The translations under genes and the position numbers were made by a program. The notes below the pieces were generated by a model. The model ran no database searches and was not told the origin of the DNA. It saw only the letters and a list, made by a program, of their open reading frames with translations. From positions 1,456,501 to 1,520,500 of the forward strand of contig CANJKZ010000264.1 in assembly GCA_947471745.1 (NCBI GenBank): 64,000 bases of DNA. The letters run 5' to 3'. Source of the stretch: Closterium sp. Naga37s-1 (Eukaryota > Streptophyta > Zygnematophyceae > Desmidiales > Closteriaceae). Within the stretch, counting starts at the first letter, position 1, and each line of letters begins with the position of its first letter. Positions 52,816 to 64,000 of the stretch are shown piece after piece.

Positions 52816-53440
52816 AACTAGCGCAGTTCCTGCACAGCCATGACACCAGCGTAGATCTCTGCCCCTGTGCTAGACTGTGCCACAGACGACGACCGAGTAG
52901 ACCTCCACGAAACAGCTCCAGCGCATAAGCTGAAGCAGTACCCCTGAGTAGACCACTGGGTCTGCACGTCGTCGACGTATGAAGAGTCGCAGTGACCGGT
53001 CAGAACAACTGGCTGTGTCCCTCCAAGCACAAGCCCCATGCCTGATGTAGTCGCCAGGCACTTCGCCACTCTCACAGCAGCCGTCCAGTGAACAGGACGG
53101 TGTCTCCAAGCCGCAAAAAAGTGAGAAAGGACGCTGAGAGGAAAGGCGAGGTTTGAGCAAGTACAAGTCATCAGGTACATGAGGTAGCCCACTTGTTCTG
53201 CGTAGGGACCACTGAAATCAAAGGGCTCGTCGGGAAAAGGGACACTGAGTCTATGGTCAACAGCAAGAGGAGTGTGCTGTGGGGTGGAGTGCTGACGCCC
53301 GAACCGCTGAAGGACTTGCTGCACCATGTGTGACTGGGTTAGTGCAATGGTGTGAGCGGCTCTGTCCCTGGTGATTTGCAAGCCAAGGTAGCGGCGCAGT
53401 TCACCCAGGTCAGTGCACGTGTGTCTGTTCTCTACCCAGG
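52816..53440 (-). pseudogene. Copia RT/RNase H fragment
   Basis: Minus strand: RHTCTDLGELRRYLGLQITRD, SHMVQQVLQRFG, YLMYLMTCT, TSGMGLVLGGTQPVVLTGH, SWRSTRSSSVAQSSTGAEIYAG. Same family as M1 and P1 but more diverged. It ends abruptly at both sides without LTRs and abuts a gypsy fragment at about 53440. Confidence 0.85.
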
Positions 53441-54715
53441 CCGACCTTTCGATGTAACCTGGCCAATTGGCGATGGCGCGGGGGTTCCGGCTTGGCCTCA
53501 CTCTGGCGGTCACAGACAACTGCCCTTGCCAAGGCAGCCGCTCTAACATCTCCGGGCATTGCAACATCGACAAGACGCAGAAATTACTACTGTGCAATTA
53601 CTACTGCCCGACATGTTGACGGACATACAGCTCTACGTGACAATGTGCCCAAACCACCAAGCGATGAAGTCGTGACGTCAACAACTAGCCGGGTTACTGC
53701 AGCCCGTCGAGCCACCTGAACGACCGTGGCAACAGGCGACGATGGATTTTGTCATAGGACTGGCAGCTGGAGCTAGCGACAACGACAGTGTGTTGGTCAT
53801 CATCGACCGCCTAACAAAAATGGAAACGCGACAACAGCCAAAGAAACCGCGAAGCTATTCATATAAACCGTCGTAAGCCTACACAGCTTTACATTTGGCG
53901 ATCATCAGAAATCAAGATCCGAAATTCATGTCTAAGTTATGGCACGAGGCGTGGGTGCAGTACGATACCCGCGTGCAGTTTTCGTCTTCATACCACCCAC
54001 AAACCGATGGTCAAACAGAACGGACAAATCAGACCATAGAATAGCTGATTCAAACCAATTTCCCTGACCTGACCAAGTGGGAAGACTTCCTACAGATGCT
54101 TGAGTTTGCGTAAAAAACGCACCCTTAGCTACGACTAATTAGTCCCCTACCTCAATCATATAATAGATCCGGTGGTACCCTCGTCGACCATGCCCGACAA
54201 TCCGGTACCACGTTCGCAACTGTTTGTCATGGGTTTACAGGCTGCACGAGACAAACCAGTAGAGTTTATTTTCAAGGCGAATGCCATTGCCAACTGCAAC
54301 GGCGATAGCCATCGAATTGATTTACCCCTCAATGCCAGACAGTTGGGACAACTAGGCATGAAGAACCTTCGGTGCCCCAACTTTGCCCGAGGTTTGTAGG
54401 GCCATTCCACATCATCAGGATGCTGACATGTGTGACGGCAAAGTTACTGTTGCCCGATGAATGGCGCATACACGATGCGTTCCACGTCAGTCTGTTGCAA
54501 CCATTTGTCGCACTGTCGTCAGCCATTGCATGCAATAATATTGCACCAAGTGTTCGACATGTGGCAGAGCCTACAATCGAACCCTGTGAAGTTCTCAGTC
54601 ATCGCATGCGCTTAATGGCAACCGAACGCTGCGTCGATCTCTTACTTCGGTGGGTTGACCAAACAAGCCAAGATGACACGTGGATCACACCTGACTTGTT
54701 TCAGGGACTCTAGGT
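53441..54715 (+). pseudogene. Ty3/gypsy integrase fragment (element D)
   Basis: Plus strand, several frames: LLQPVEPPERPWQQATMDFV, VLVIIDRLTKM, FSSSYHPQTDGQTERTNQTIE then TAG, NFPDLTKWEDFLQML, and the C-terminal RFVGPFHIIRMLTCVTAKLLLPDEW and IHDAFHVSLLQPF. Many stops and indels. Similar in type to the gypsy A integrase but a separate copy. Confidence 0.8.
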
Positions 54716-54905
54716 GTGAGGATCGAGGATCGAGACCACAAAATAGATTATGAATCATTGGTACAACTACGTGGCTATATGTGGGCACGATACAAGGTAG
54801 GTAACCAGGATATTACACGAATGTTCCGTGCATCGGGAACCGTTGGGAACAAAACCTTCCTGGATTCGGTAGAAGAAATTTGGCCGAAGTCACGTGCACG
54901 CAAAG
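54716..54905 (+). other. Unclassified sequence after gypsy D
   Basis: An open frame (MRIEDRDHKIDYESLVQLRG ... FLDSVEEIWPKSRARK) runs from 54716 into the solo LTR. It may be a short exon of an unknown gene or the gypsy 3' end. I recognise no family. Confidence 0.25.
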
Positions 54906-55045
54906 TGTCAAGAAGAACACTACAGCGAAATGACTATGATTAGCAGGAATCAGGTACAAGTATGAAACCCTAATTGGGTTGTACTCTGTACTGAGTACCT
55001 CACTGTAGCCTAAGAGACCTGAGAAGATCTGAATATGTTTTGACA
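54906..55045 (-). repeat. Solo LTR of the Copia family (140 bp)
   Basis: Minus strand TGTCAAAACATATTC...CTTCTTGACA, with the family block gtactcagtacagagtacaa and aattagggtttcatacttgt. Target duplication caaag (54901-54905 and 55046-55050). No internal sequence, so a product of LTR-LTR recombination. Confidence 0.85.
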
Positions 55046-55050
55046 CAAAG

Positions 55051-55171
55051 TCACGCGGGATTAACCCAAATTCAACAGGATGCGGTGCACGCAACCTGAT
55101 TCAGTACTATAACTATAATACATATAGAAAAGCAACGAATCTAGGAAAACAAGCATAAAACGATAAGATAA
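55051..55171. other. Gene-free AT-rich spacer
   Basis: Between the solo LTR and the truncated 3' end of Copia M5; nothing recognisable. Confidence 0.5.
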
Positions 55172-56343
55172 TATAGGAAGCAGCGGTGCTGAGTGTGAGG
55201 CTTCCCGCATGTCTGACCAGCACGGTCACCCGTGCGAATGACATACGGGCAGCTACCACTACCCCCAGACGCCCCACGCTGAGAAAACCAAACACGAAGC
55301 TGCTGAGGCGACGGGGTCTCGCTCCGACGCTGCTGCTGCTGCCGCTGGCCACCTCCCAAACCTCCACGCTAAGTAGCTCCAGCCCTACCGCCACCACTCC
55401 CACTGCCGCCACTACCGCCACCCCCACCGCTGCCACCGCCGACTCCACCAAAGCCCCCACTCCCGCCACCACTCCCACTACCGCCACCACCTCCACTGCC
55501 TCCACCACCTCCACTGTTGCCCCCACCACCACCCCTGCTGCCACCGCCACCACCCCTTCCACCCTTGCCCTTGCTGCTGCGGCGCTTCGCACTAGCACAA
55601 GCAGCACCAACGTCCTCAGCACCAAGGACGTCAACAGCAGCAGCAGAGGCATAGGAGGGGGCAAGGGGGGAGGGGGAGCACCCCTCAAAGAAGGGCGTGC
55701 GCGGAGTGCCACGAGCAGCACCTACAGTGAGTACACTAGTCTCAGCTGCAAGGAGGTGCTGCTCGAGTAGGTCAACAACGAGGACTGTGGGGTCAAGGGA
55801 GAGAAAGTGGTCCCTGACAGAGCGAAGAGAGTCAGGGAGGCAGATGACTATAAAATAGAGAGTGATGAACATCGGGGGCTGGTTCCTGTCAAGGAACTCA
55901 GTTGGGGCGGCAGCACGGTGGCGAGCGACGCTAGTACGAAGGTGGGAAACCAGGTCCTCTACCGTGGCAAAGGCGGACAGCTCGGGAAACAGGTAGGGCA
56001 GGAGAAGACGGCCTAGAGCAGCAGTGGCAGGCGAGGAGTAAAGGGCGACTACAGCGTCGTACAGTGCCTATGCAGTCCTGTGCTGTCCGAAGTGTGCGCA
56101 TTCAGCTAACGGCACTTGGTTGCGAATGGCTAAGCGAGCAGTTGCGTCACGAGTAAGCCACTGTGAGCGAGTCGCACTGTCAACTGTGGCGGGAGGGGCG
56201 GGAGCAGCACCAGACGTGTGGTCAAACAACGAAACACTGTCCCTAGAGTCGCTTAGTAGGTACAGCTGTAGGTCGTCAAGCCACGTGTCAAACTGGATCG
56301 GGCGGCCCTCATGATCGAACGCTAGAACGCGGAGAGAAGCCAT
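55172..56343 (-). pseudogene. M5 gag
   Basis: MASLRVLAFDHEGRPIQFD start at 56343; capsid region with a break near 56070; Gly-rich tract; zinc-binding region CPYVIRTGDRAGQTCGKPHTQHRC complete, giving the reference for the damaged copies in M1 and M2. Truncated thereafter. Confidence 0.82.
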
Positions 56344-57256
56344 AGCGGAGCAGCACGCAGGGCAGGCAGAAGCCGGGCAGCGCAGGGAACAGGGCAGGCA
56401 GCGGAGAGGGGTGGCAAGCAGGCTACAAGAGAGGCGGCTCGAGGGCCTAGGGGTGGCGGGCGTGTTGCAAGTGGCGGTACGCGGGGCTGCAGGGGCTGCG
56501 AGAGGGCCGCAAGGGGCGGTTAGCAGGGCAGCAGGGGCGGCTAGGGGGGGCCACCAGGGGCGGCGCGCGGGGCTGCAAGGGTGGCTCGAAGGCTGTAGGG
56601 GCGAAGGGGCGGGCCGCAAGAGGCGGCCCGCGGGGCCTTGGGTGGACGGGTTGGCCGGGGCGTAGGGGCGACGGGCGCGGGGCGACGGGCGACGGGCCGG
56701 GGCCTAGGGGTGACGGGCGACGGGCCGGGGCTAGGGGCGACGGGCCGGGGCCTAGGGGGCGACGGGCGATGGGCCTAGGGGCGACGGGCGACGGGCCGGG
56801 GCCGGGGCCTAGGGGCGACGGGCGACGGGCCGGGGCTAGGGGCGATGGGCCGGGGCCTAGGGGGGCGACGGACGACGGGCCGGGGCCTAGGGGCGACGGG
56901 CGACGGGCCTAGGGGCGACGGGCCGGGGCCTAGGGGCGACGGGCGACGGGCCGGGGCTAGGGGCGACGGGTCGGGGCCTAGGGGGCGACGGGCGACGGGC
57001 TGGGGCCTAGGGGCGACGGGCGACGGGCGTAGGGGCGACGGGCCGGGGCCTAGGTGGCGACGGGCGACGGGCCTGGGCCTAGGGGCGACGGGCCGGGGCT
57101 AGGGGCGACGGGCCTACGGTCGACGGGCAACGGGCCGGGGCCTATGGTCGATTGGCAAGCCGCACGAGGGCGGCGCGCTGGGCAGCAGGTGCGGCACGAG
57201 GGTCGCTAGGGGCGGCGCGTGATCCAGCAGGGCGGCTAGTGGGGCAACGTTCTGGT
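56344..57256 (-). other. M5 leader: GC-rich tandem region
   Basis: From 56640 to 57150 made of gacgggcgacgggccggggc and cctaggggcgacggg units; rest GC-rich. No protein domain. Confidence 0.75.
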
Positions 57257-57303
57257 GGGCCCAAAAAAATATCGGTCCTAACGAAGGACCTGCTCTGAAA
57301 CCA
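57257..57303 (-). promoter_or_regulatory. M5 primer-binding site and leader hairpin
   Basis: Minus strand tggtttcagagcaggtcc; stem ggtcc / ggacc (57286-57290 with 57274-57278); gggccc at 57257-57262. Confidence 0.68.
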
Positions 57304-57435
57304 TGTCAAACTAACGAACAAGAATGAATGCATTGAACAGAAGTTGGGTACAAGTACTAACCCTAATTGGGTTGTACCCCTTATGGACTACCCCACTATA
57401 GCCTACACAAACGTAAGAACTATAACATTCTGACA
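57304..57435 (-). repeat. 5' LTR of Copia M5 (132 bp)
   Basis: Minus strand TGTCAGAATGTTATAG...TTTGACA; next to the primer site. It lies 31 bp from the P2 LTR, which points the other way. Confidence 0.87.
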
Positions 57436-57466
57436 GTAAGCACAGACGCTGTACTCTCAAACTAGG

Positions 57467-57597
57467 TGTCAAACATATATGCTATAGTCTTTCTAGGCTG
57501 TAGTGGGGTAGCTCATATAGGGTACAACACTTTTAGGTTTCCTACTTGTACCCACCTGCTTGCTAGTTCAGTCATTCCTTCCTTCACTATTTTGACA
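57467..57597 (+). repeat. 5' LTR of Copia P2 (131 bp)
   Basis: TGTCAAACATATATGC...TTTTGACA, followed by the primer site tggtattctgagcagg. Confidence 0.87.
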
Positions 57598-57645
57598 TGG
57601 TATTCTGAGCAGGTTCCCTAGTGGGAACGTTATTTTTTAGGGCCC
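57598..57645 (+). promoter_or_regulatory. P2 primer-binding site and leader hairpin
   Basis: Primer site tggtattctgagcagg (irregular against tggtatcagagc); stem gttccc (57613-57618) / gggaac (57623-57628); gggccc at 57640-57645. Confidence 0.68.
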
Positions 57646-58437
57646 ACCACGATCATTTTTTTTTTCCTGCCCTGCCCGAAGCGCGCTTCGCGCCTGCCTC
57701 ACTTGCGCCGTCGCGCGCCCTGCCCTAGAACCGCCCGTCGCGGCCCTGCCTTCTCGGCCCGTCGCGGCCCTGCCCCAACGGCCCGTCGCGGCCCCTACCG
57801 TCGCGGCCCTGCCGTCGCGGCCCCTACCGTCGCAGCCCCTGCCAACGCAGCCCCTACTGTCGCGGCCCCTGTCGTCGAGGCCCCTGCTGCCGTCAAGGCC
57901 CCTGCTGCCATCGCAGCCCCTACTGCCGTCGCAGCCCCTTCTGCCGTCGCGGCCCCTGCCGTCGAGGCCCCTGTTGCCGTCGCAGCCCCTGCTGCTGTCG
58001 CGGCCCCTGCAGTCGCGGCCCCTGCTATTGCGGCCCCTGCAGTCACGGCCCCTGCCGTCGCGGCCCTCGCCGTCGCGGCCCCTGCTATCGCGGCCCCTGC
58101 AGTCGCGGCCCCTGCCCTGCTGCTGCCCCAGTCGCGGCCCTGCCCTGCTGCCGCCCCAGTCGCGGCCCTGACCTAATCGCCAGCTGCAGCCCTGCCTTGC
58201 ACCCGCCCCTGGTAAACACCCGCGCCGCCCAGCCGAGCCACGCCGCCCAGCCGAGCCGCGCCGCCCTGCCGCGCCGCGCCGCGCCGCCCAGCCGAGCCGC
58301 GCCGCCCTACCGAGCCGCGCCGCCCTGCCGAGCCGCGCCGCCCTACTAGGCCACACTGCCCTGCCCGCGCTGCTCTTGCTGCTACTGCTGTTTCTGCTGC
58401 CACTACTGCTGCTGCTGCTACTACTGCTACTGCCGCT
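57646..58437 (+). other. P2 leader: GC-rich tandem region
   Basis: cgcggcccctgc-type units at 57720-58180, then gccgcgccgccctgcc units and a ctgctactactg run before the gag ATG. Compositional open frames only. Confidence 0.72.
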
Positions 58438-59935
58438 ATGGCTAGCCCTAATGTTCTTACCTTTGATGCTGAGGGACGTGCAGTTGACTTTGACGTGTGG
58501 GTTGACGACCTACAACTCTTTCTTCAGTGTGACTCTAAGGACGGAGTGTCCCTTTTCGATCACACGTCCGGTGTCTCTCCTGCACCTGCTGACACTGCTG
58601 ACAGTACGGTTCGCTCGCAGTCGACCACTCGTGACGCTGTTGCTCGCCTTGCTGTTCGTAGTCACCTACCGTCCTCTGAGCACGCGCACTTTGGCCAGTA
58701 CAAGACTGCTAAGTCTTTGTATGACGCTGTAGTAGCACGCTAATCCTCCCCTGCCACTGCTGCCCTCAGCCGCCTCATGCTGCCGTACCTGTTCCCTAAC
58801 CTTGCCGCCTTTGCCACAGTCGCTGACCTCATTACTCACCTCCGCACTAGTGACGCCCGCTACCGCTCTGCGCTTCCCACTGAGTTCTGTGCCAAGAACC
58901 CTCCCCCCATATACATCACCCTTTTACTACCTAGTCACCCGCCTTCATGACTCTCTTGCTTCAGTCAGGGACCACTTTCTCTCCCTTTGCCCCACCGAGC
59001 TCACCGTCGACCTGCTAGAGGAGCGCCTCACTGCAGCTGAGAAGAGTATCGTTGCTGTAGGTGCTTCTCGCGGCGACCCTTGCGCCCCATTCTTTGAGGG
59101 GTGTTCCCCTGTCCCCCTACTCCCTTCTGTTGCCTCTGCTGCTGCTGACAACCTCGTTGGCGCGGAGGTCGGGGCTGCGTCTGCTCCTAGTGGGAGACAC
59201 CGCAACAGCAAGGGCAAGGGGGGCAAGGGTGGTGGAGGGGATGGTGGGGGCGGCGGTGGAGGAGGCGGAGGGGGTGGTGGTGGAGGTGGGGGTGGTGGCG
59301 GGAGTGGGGCCTCGGTGGCGGCAGTGGGGGTGGTGGAGGCAGCGGCAGCGGCTGTGGAGGCAGCGGCAGCGGTGGTGGAGGTGGCGGCGGCGGTGGTGCT
59401 GGTCGAGGTGGAGCCGCGCAGCGTGGAGGCTTTGGTGGTAGCCAGCGCCAGCAGCAGCCGCGTTCCCGTGACACCCCGTCGGCCCAGCAGCTTCGTGAGT
59501 GGTACGCTGGGCGTGGGAGGTCTGGGGGTGTTGGTCCCTGCACTTACGTTCTTCGCACCGGCGGGCGCCGTGGGGAGACGTGCGGGCTGCCACACACTGC
59601 GCAGCGCTGCTTCGGTCGCCTGGGTGATGCCTGGCGCACCCAGTTTCCTGACGCTGTTGAGCTCCCTCGCTGGGGTGATCTGCTTAGGCCGAATGTTGCT
59701 ATCTTTGATCTTAATTTTGATGCTATCCTTGCTGCCATGTATGCTGTGACTGATAGTACTGAGGGTGACTACTGCCTATGTGTTCCGCCCGACCCCGGCA
59801 TTGAGGCTGCTGCTCTAGGTGCTAGTGCGTCTGCTGCTCCAGGTACTAGTGAGTCTGCTGCTCCAGGTGCTGGTGAGTCTGCTCTCTCTGGTACTGCACC
59901 TACTGAGGCCTTGCACACTTGACTCTGGTGCTTCG
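58438..59935 (+). pseudogene. P2 gag
   Basis: MASPNVLTFDAEGRAVDFDVW at 58438. TAA at 58741-58743 within the VARYSSPA motif, a one-base insertion near 58925, Gly-rich tract at 59220-59420 with frameshifts, then QLREWYAGRGRSG and the zinc region TYVLRTGGRRGETCGLPHTAQRC in which the first Cys is kept (PCTY). Confidence 0.8.
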
Positions 59936-62900
59936 CGCTCCTTCTTTCGCGACAGCACCATACTCACGCCGCTCAGTCGGCCTGTCGCAGTCTCCCTGGC
60001 TGACCCCTCTGGGGGCCCAGTCCTTGCGCACTCTTCCACGGTTCTACAATGTCCTACGGCCCTGTCGGGCTTGCTGTCAGGACTCCACCTCCCCTCGTTC
60101 TCTACGAACTTGGTGAGTGGAGCTGACCTTCAGGACTTGTGGGTTGACCAGAGTCACACGCTGACCTCCAGGGGTGAACTCGAGCAGACTCACCAGAGTC
60201 ACACGCTGACTCGCCACACTTGCTCTCGGACGGGCCGCCACCTGGCCACGTTCACCCGTCGGCCTGGGTTGAGCCTGTACACACTGACTACTGCGCCTCC
60301 TCCGGTTACTGTGTCTGGTCAGGTAGCTGCGTCTAGTCAGGTGTTTGCTGCCGCGTCCAGGTCTAGTCCTGTCTCTGTCCCCTGCTCGTGTCGTCCTCTG
60401 TCATACGAGACTCTCCTTTGGCACCACCGCCTTGGTCACCCCTCCCTGCCTCGTCTTCGAAGCATGGCCTCCCGTACCCTTGTCTCTGGTCTCCCCCGGT
60501 CCCTCCCTCCCCTTCCTCCGGGGCCTGCCCCTTCCTGTGTTCCTTGTGTCGAGGGCCGGCAACTCGCCGCTCCTCACTCCTGCGAGTTCCCTCCGACAGA
60601 GGCTCCCCTGCAGACTCTCCACATGGACGTGTGGGGCCCAGCCCGCGTCTATGGACAGGGTCACGAGCGTTACTTCTTGCTGGTCGTTGACGATTACTCG
60701 CGTTACACCACAGTCTTCCCCTTGCGCCGCAAGGGTGAGGTCACTGAGTTGTTGATCGACTGGACCCACGATGCCCGTCGCCAGCTCAGCGAGAGTTTCG
60801 GCTCGGACCTTCCTGTTCTGCGTCTGCACTCAGACAGAGGTGGTGAGTTCTCCTCCGACCCTCTGAGGGCTTTCTGTCGTGCGGAGGGCATCCGCCAGAC
60901 GTTCACGCTTCCGGCCTCCCCACAGCAAAATGGGATTGCTGAGCACCGCATTAGCATGGTCATGGACGTCGCTCGTACGTCCATGATCCATGCGGCTGCT
61001 CCCCATTTTCTGTGGCCGTTTGCGGTTCAGTACGCTGCGCATCAAATCAAACTTCAGCCTCGTGTCTCCTTGCCGGAGACCACACCTACTCTGCGGTGGA
61101 TGGGGAAGGTTGGCGATGCGTCTGTGTTCCGTGTCTGAGGATCTCGAGCTTTTGTCCGCAATACTTCCACGGACAAGCTGTCCTCCCGTGCCGTTCCCTG
61201 CGTCTTCCTTGGCTTCCCCCCTGACGCACCCGGGTGGCAGTTTTACCACCCTACCTCGCGTCGTGTTCTGTCCTCTCAGGACGTCACGTTTGACGATTCG
61301 GTATCCTACTACCGTCTCTTTCCCTACCGCACTGCCTCTCTCCCCCCCCCGCCCCTCTTCCTAGTACCAGGTGCACCTCCGGTTGACCCCCTCCCCCATC
61401 AGGGTCCTGCCCCCTCAGGTGTGTCCCAGGTAGACCCTGTCGAGCCTGTCGATGTAGCTGTCGACTCTGGTGCTGCTAGGGGTGCTGAGCCTGCGGGTGC
61501 GGGGCCTGGGGGTGCTGTGCGTGGGGTTGCTGAGTCTGAGGGTGCGGAGCCTAGGGGTGCTGAGCCTGAGTATGTGGAGCCTGGGGGTGCTGAGCCTGAG
61601 CGTGCTGAGCCTGGGGGTGGTGAGCCTGAGCGTGCTTAGTCTGGACGTCCTCCGGGTGTCCCGTCATGGCGGGAGACACTCTCTCCGCAGCGGCTACGTG
61701 AGTGGTACGCTAGGCACTGTAGCCGTGCTGCTGGAGCTACGAGGCCTGCTGCTGGAGATGCTTATGGAGTTGGAGCTTCTGGAGGTGCTGCTGGTGCTGG
61801 AGCTGCTGGAGCCGCTGGTCTTGGAGGTGCAGGTGCTGGAGGTCCTGGCGGTGTTGGAGGTCCTCCTGGTGTTGGAGCTGCTGGAGGTGCTGCTGGTGCT
61901 GGAGCTGCTGGAGGTGCTGCTGGTACTAGAGCTGCTGGAGCCGCTGGTGCTGGAGGTACTGGCGCTGTTGGAGGCGCTGCTCGTGTTGGAGCTGCTTGAG
62001 GTGCTGGAGCAGCTGGTCCCGGAGGTGCTTGTACTGGAGGTACTGGAGCTGCTGGGGCTGGTGGTGCTGCAGGAGTTGGAGCTGTAGGTGCTGGAGCTGT
62101 TGCTACTGGAGATGCTGCTGGAGCTGGAGGTGCTGGAGGTGCTGGAGCTGGTGGTGCTGCGGGATTTGTAGCTGGAGACCCTGGAGCTGAGGGTATTGGT
62201 GCTGTCTCTGCTGTTTCTGGAGGCGCTGCGCGGCCGCGGCCGTACTACGTTCCGCTCCTTCAGCAGGTTCTTGGTCTCCCGCCTTCTACTGTTCCTACTC
62301 CTCCCTTACTGAGTCCACCGCCTGTCCAGTCACAGTCGCAGTTACAGCCAGTTTCTCCACTGCCTGGTCCTTCTCCTTACTCTGGACCGACTAGAGGTCT
62401 TACGGAGCGTCGTGAGCCTGAGTCTCGTCCTGCGTCGCCCGAGTCTCATCCTGCGTCACCTGAGTCTCGTCCCGAGTCGCCTGTTCGCGCTGTTTGCACT
62501 GGTCGCCGTGTTCCACGTCAGCGTCCTCCTCCTGTCCCCGGCACTCACTCTATGACTTTGCGCCCTTCTACTGCTCCACAGCGTGTCCCTCTGCCTTCTC
62601 CTCCTGCGTCCTCTCTTCCTGACGGTCCGGACCCGGAGTCTGACTCCCTTCGTGCTGCTAGTCCTTCTGTCACGCGTTTTCTGTCCACTGTTGTCACTGA
62701 CCCTTCGTTTGAGTCCACTGCTGCGTCTGCTCTAGTTGCTGAGCTTGTTGACTTTGCGGCCGCCTGTCGTCTAGACTACGCCACTAGTCTTTTTGCTGAG
62801 TCTGAGTCTGCGTCTGTCTGTCCTCCGTCCGTCGGGGGTGAGTGTGCACTTGGCACAGACGTCCTTGAGGACCGACAAGAGGAGTTACATGTGGATTTTC

Positions 62901-64000
62901 AGGGTGAAGCGGCCGCCGGGTTCTCCGCCTGTCTTCAAGGCGCGTTACGTGGCTCGAGGCTTCAGTTAGCGGCAGGGAGTTGACTGCTTTCAGACCTTCT
63001 CTCCCACCCCGAAGATGACCACTCTTCGGGTACTGCTGCACGTCGCTGCTCAGCGTGACTACAAGCTTCTCTCTCTTGACTTCAGCACAGCCTTCCTACA
63101 GGGCAGCCTGCACGAGGAGATCTGGCTGTGCCGCCCACCTGGCTTCACTAGGTCGTTTCCTCCTGGTACCCAGTGGAGCCTCCGGCGGCCAGTCTACGGT
63201 CTCCGCCATGCACCCCGTGAGTGGCACGACACACTGAGGATGACTCTTGCTGCTCTTGGGTTTGCTCCTTCCATTGCTGACCCATCGCTGTTTCTTCGCA
63301 CTGACACCACTCTGCCACCGTTCTACGTTCTCGTGTACGTAGACGACTTGGTCTTTGCTACTGCTCACACAGAGGCACTCGCCCACGTGAAGTCCGAGCT
63401 GCAGAAGAAACACACGTGCACACACCTAGGTGAGCTAACAAGTTATCTTGGCTTGCGGATCACCCGTGACAGAGCACAGCGCACCATTACCTTGACTCAA
63501 TCACACATGGTGCAGCAGGTCCTTCAGCGCTTCGGCTTCCCGTACTCCTCGCCACAGTCCACTCCTCTACCTACTGGTCACTCGCTCTCAGCTCCACCTT
63601 CGGACGAGTCCGTAGAGCCGAGTGGCCCGTATCCAGAGATTGTGGGCTGCCTCATGTACCTGATGACCTGCACTCGACCTGACCTTGCCTACCCTCTTAG
63701 CATTCTAGCACGCTATGTCGCTCCTGGCAGACACAGGAAGCAGCTATGAGGGTGTTGCGCTACTTGTGCAGTACGTCGGGCATGGGGCTCGTGCTTGGAG
63801 GACGGGCTCGAGTTGTCCTCACTGGTCACGCAGACGCTTCCTGGGTTGACGACTTGGCTACGCAGCGGTCGTCACAGGGTTACACCTTCAGCCTTGGCTC
63901 CGGCTCTGTCTCTTGGCGGTCTACCCGCTCGTCTTCTGTTCTTAGCTACATTTGTGAGGCTGAGATCTACGCTGGGGCCATGGCTGCACAGGAGTTACGC
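59922..64000 (+). pseudogene. P2 protease-integrase-RT-RNase H
   Basis: Protease LDSGASRSFFRDSTILT, GAG-pre-integrase LLWHHRLGHPSLPRLRSM, integrase LHMDVWGPARVYGQG, LHSDRGGEFSSDPLRAF, NGIAEHRISMVMDV. TGA at 61136-61138 replaces Trp of RVWGSRAF. A tandem linker lies at 61480-62190. RT from WIFRVK at about 62892 with TAG at 62967-62969 (Gln expected); YVDDLVFAT at about 63340 intact; RNase H ADASWVDDLATQ. A small deletion near 63740 shifts the frame. Confidence 0.85.

Larger units (their letters stand above)
55172..57435 (-). mobile_element. Copia element M5, truncated after gag
   Basis: Minus strand: 5' LTR (57304-57435), primer site and hairpin, GC-rich leader, gag from 56343 and the zinc-binding region, ending at about 55172 in TCGKPHTQHRCF. 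Protease, integrase, RT and 3' LTR are absent. Confidence 0.85.
57467..64000 (+). mobile_element. Copia element P2, running off the right edge
   Basis: Plus strand: 5' LTR 57467-57597 (expected duplication ctagg at 57462-57466), primer site, hairpin, leader, gag from 58438, protease, integrase, RT and RNase H up to the window end. Several stops, indels and one deletion of about 270 bp near 62885, where the region upstream of RT present in P1 is missing. Confidence 0.88.

Noticed and set aside
1-64000. tRNA, rRNA or snRNA genes
   Set aside because: None recognised by eye; primer-binding-site matches to initiator tRNA are only about 12 bases each and belong to retroelements.

Overview
The window is nuclear eukaryotic DNA dominated by nested LTR retrotransposons around one recognisable host gene. 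The host gene is a plant-type SUVR histone lysine methyltransferase (pre-SET, SET, post-SET, plus a probable WIYLD-like N-terminus), with GT-AG introns full of minisatellites. A Ty3/gypsy element carries a C5 cytosine DNA methyltransferase (DNMT) domain; such elements have been reported from charophyte algae. With the high GC and (CCCTAAA)n-like strings this suggests a streptophyte (charophyte) alga, possibly a zygnematophyte. The species is inference.

Layout. 1-1530: 5' part of gypsy element A (+). 1531-1812: 5' LTR and leader of Copia element M1 (+). 1813-8168: 3' half of the DNMT-gypsy (-), interrupted by a nonautonomous LTR element (NA1, 2937-4425) and a solo LTR (4750-5769). 8169-8318: 24-bp minisatellite. 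8319-14663: 5' half of the SUVR gene (-). 15755-23216: Copia element C3 (+) with nonautonomous NA2 (16338-17754) inside. 23222-23885: gypsy A integrase (-). 23886-31179: Copia M2 (-). 31180-32146: gypsy A RT/RNase H (-). 32147-35886 and 43272-45485: body of Copia M1 (-), interrupted by the intact Copia P1 (35887-43266, +). 45486-47760: 5' half of the DNMT-gypsy (+). 47761-48392: the same 24-bp minisatellite, opposite orientation. 48393-52548: 3' half of the SUVR gene (+). 52816-57435: decayed Copia and gypsy pieces and a solo LTR. 57467-64000: Copia P2 (+), running off the window.

Main result. Three unrelated units are each split into a left piece and an oppositely oriented right piece: the SUVR gene, the DNMT-gypsy, and gypsy A with its M1 insertion (target duplication aaacg on both sides). 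Reversing the single interval between the two inverted 24-bp arrays (about 8.2 k to 48 k) reconnects all three: the SUVR exons join in phase, the DNMT reading frame joins in frame, and the M1 LTRs and target duplications come into register. So the window holds either a real about 40-kb inversion between inverted minisatellites or an assembly misjoin there.

The retroelements form a datable stack: gypsy A was hit by M1, M2 and C3; M1 by the DNMT-gypsy and P1; the DNMT-gypsy by NA1 and a solo LTR; C3 by NA2. P1 has two identical LTRs and a 1991-codon uninterrupted gag-pol frame. Most other elements carry stop codons of the kind produced by C-to-T change. Related Copia and nonautonomous elements share a covarying hairpin and a GGGCCC palindrome just after the primer-binding site.
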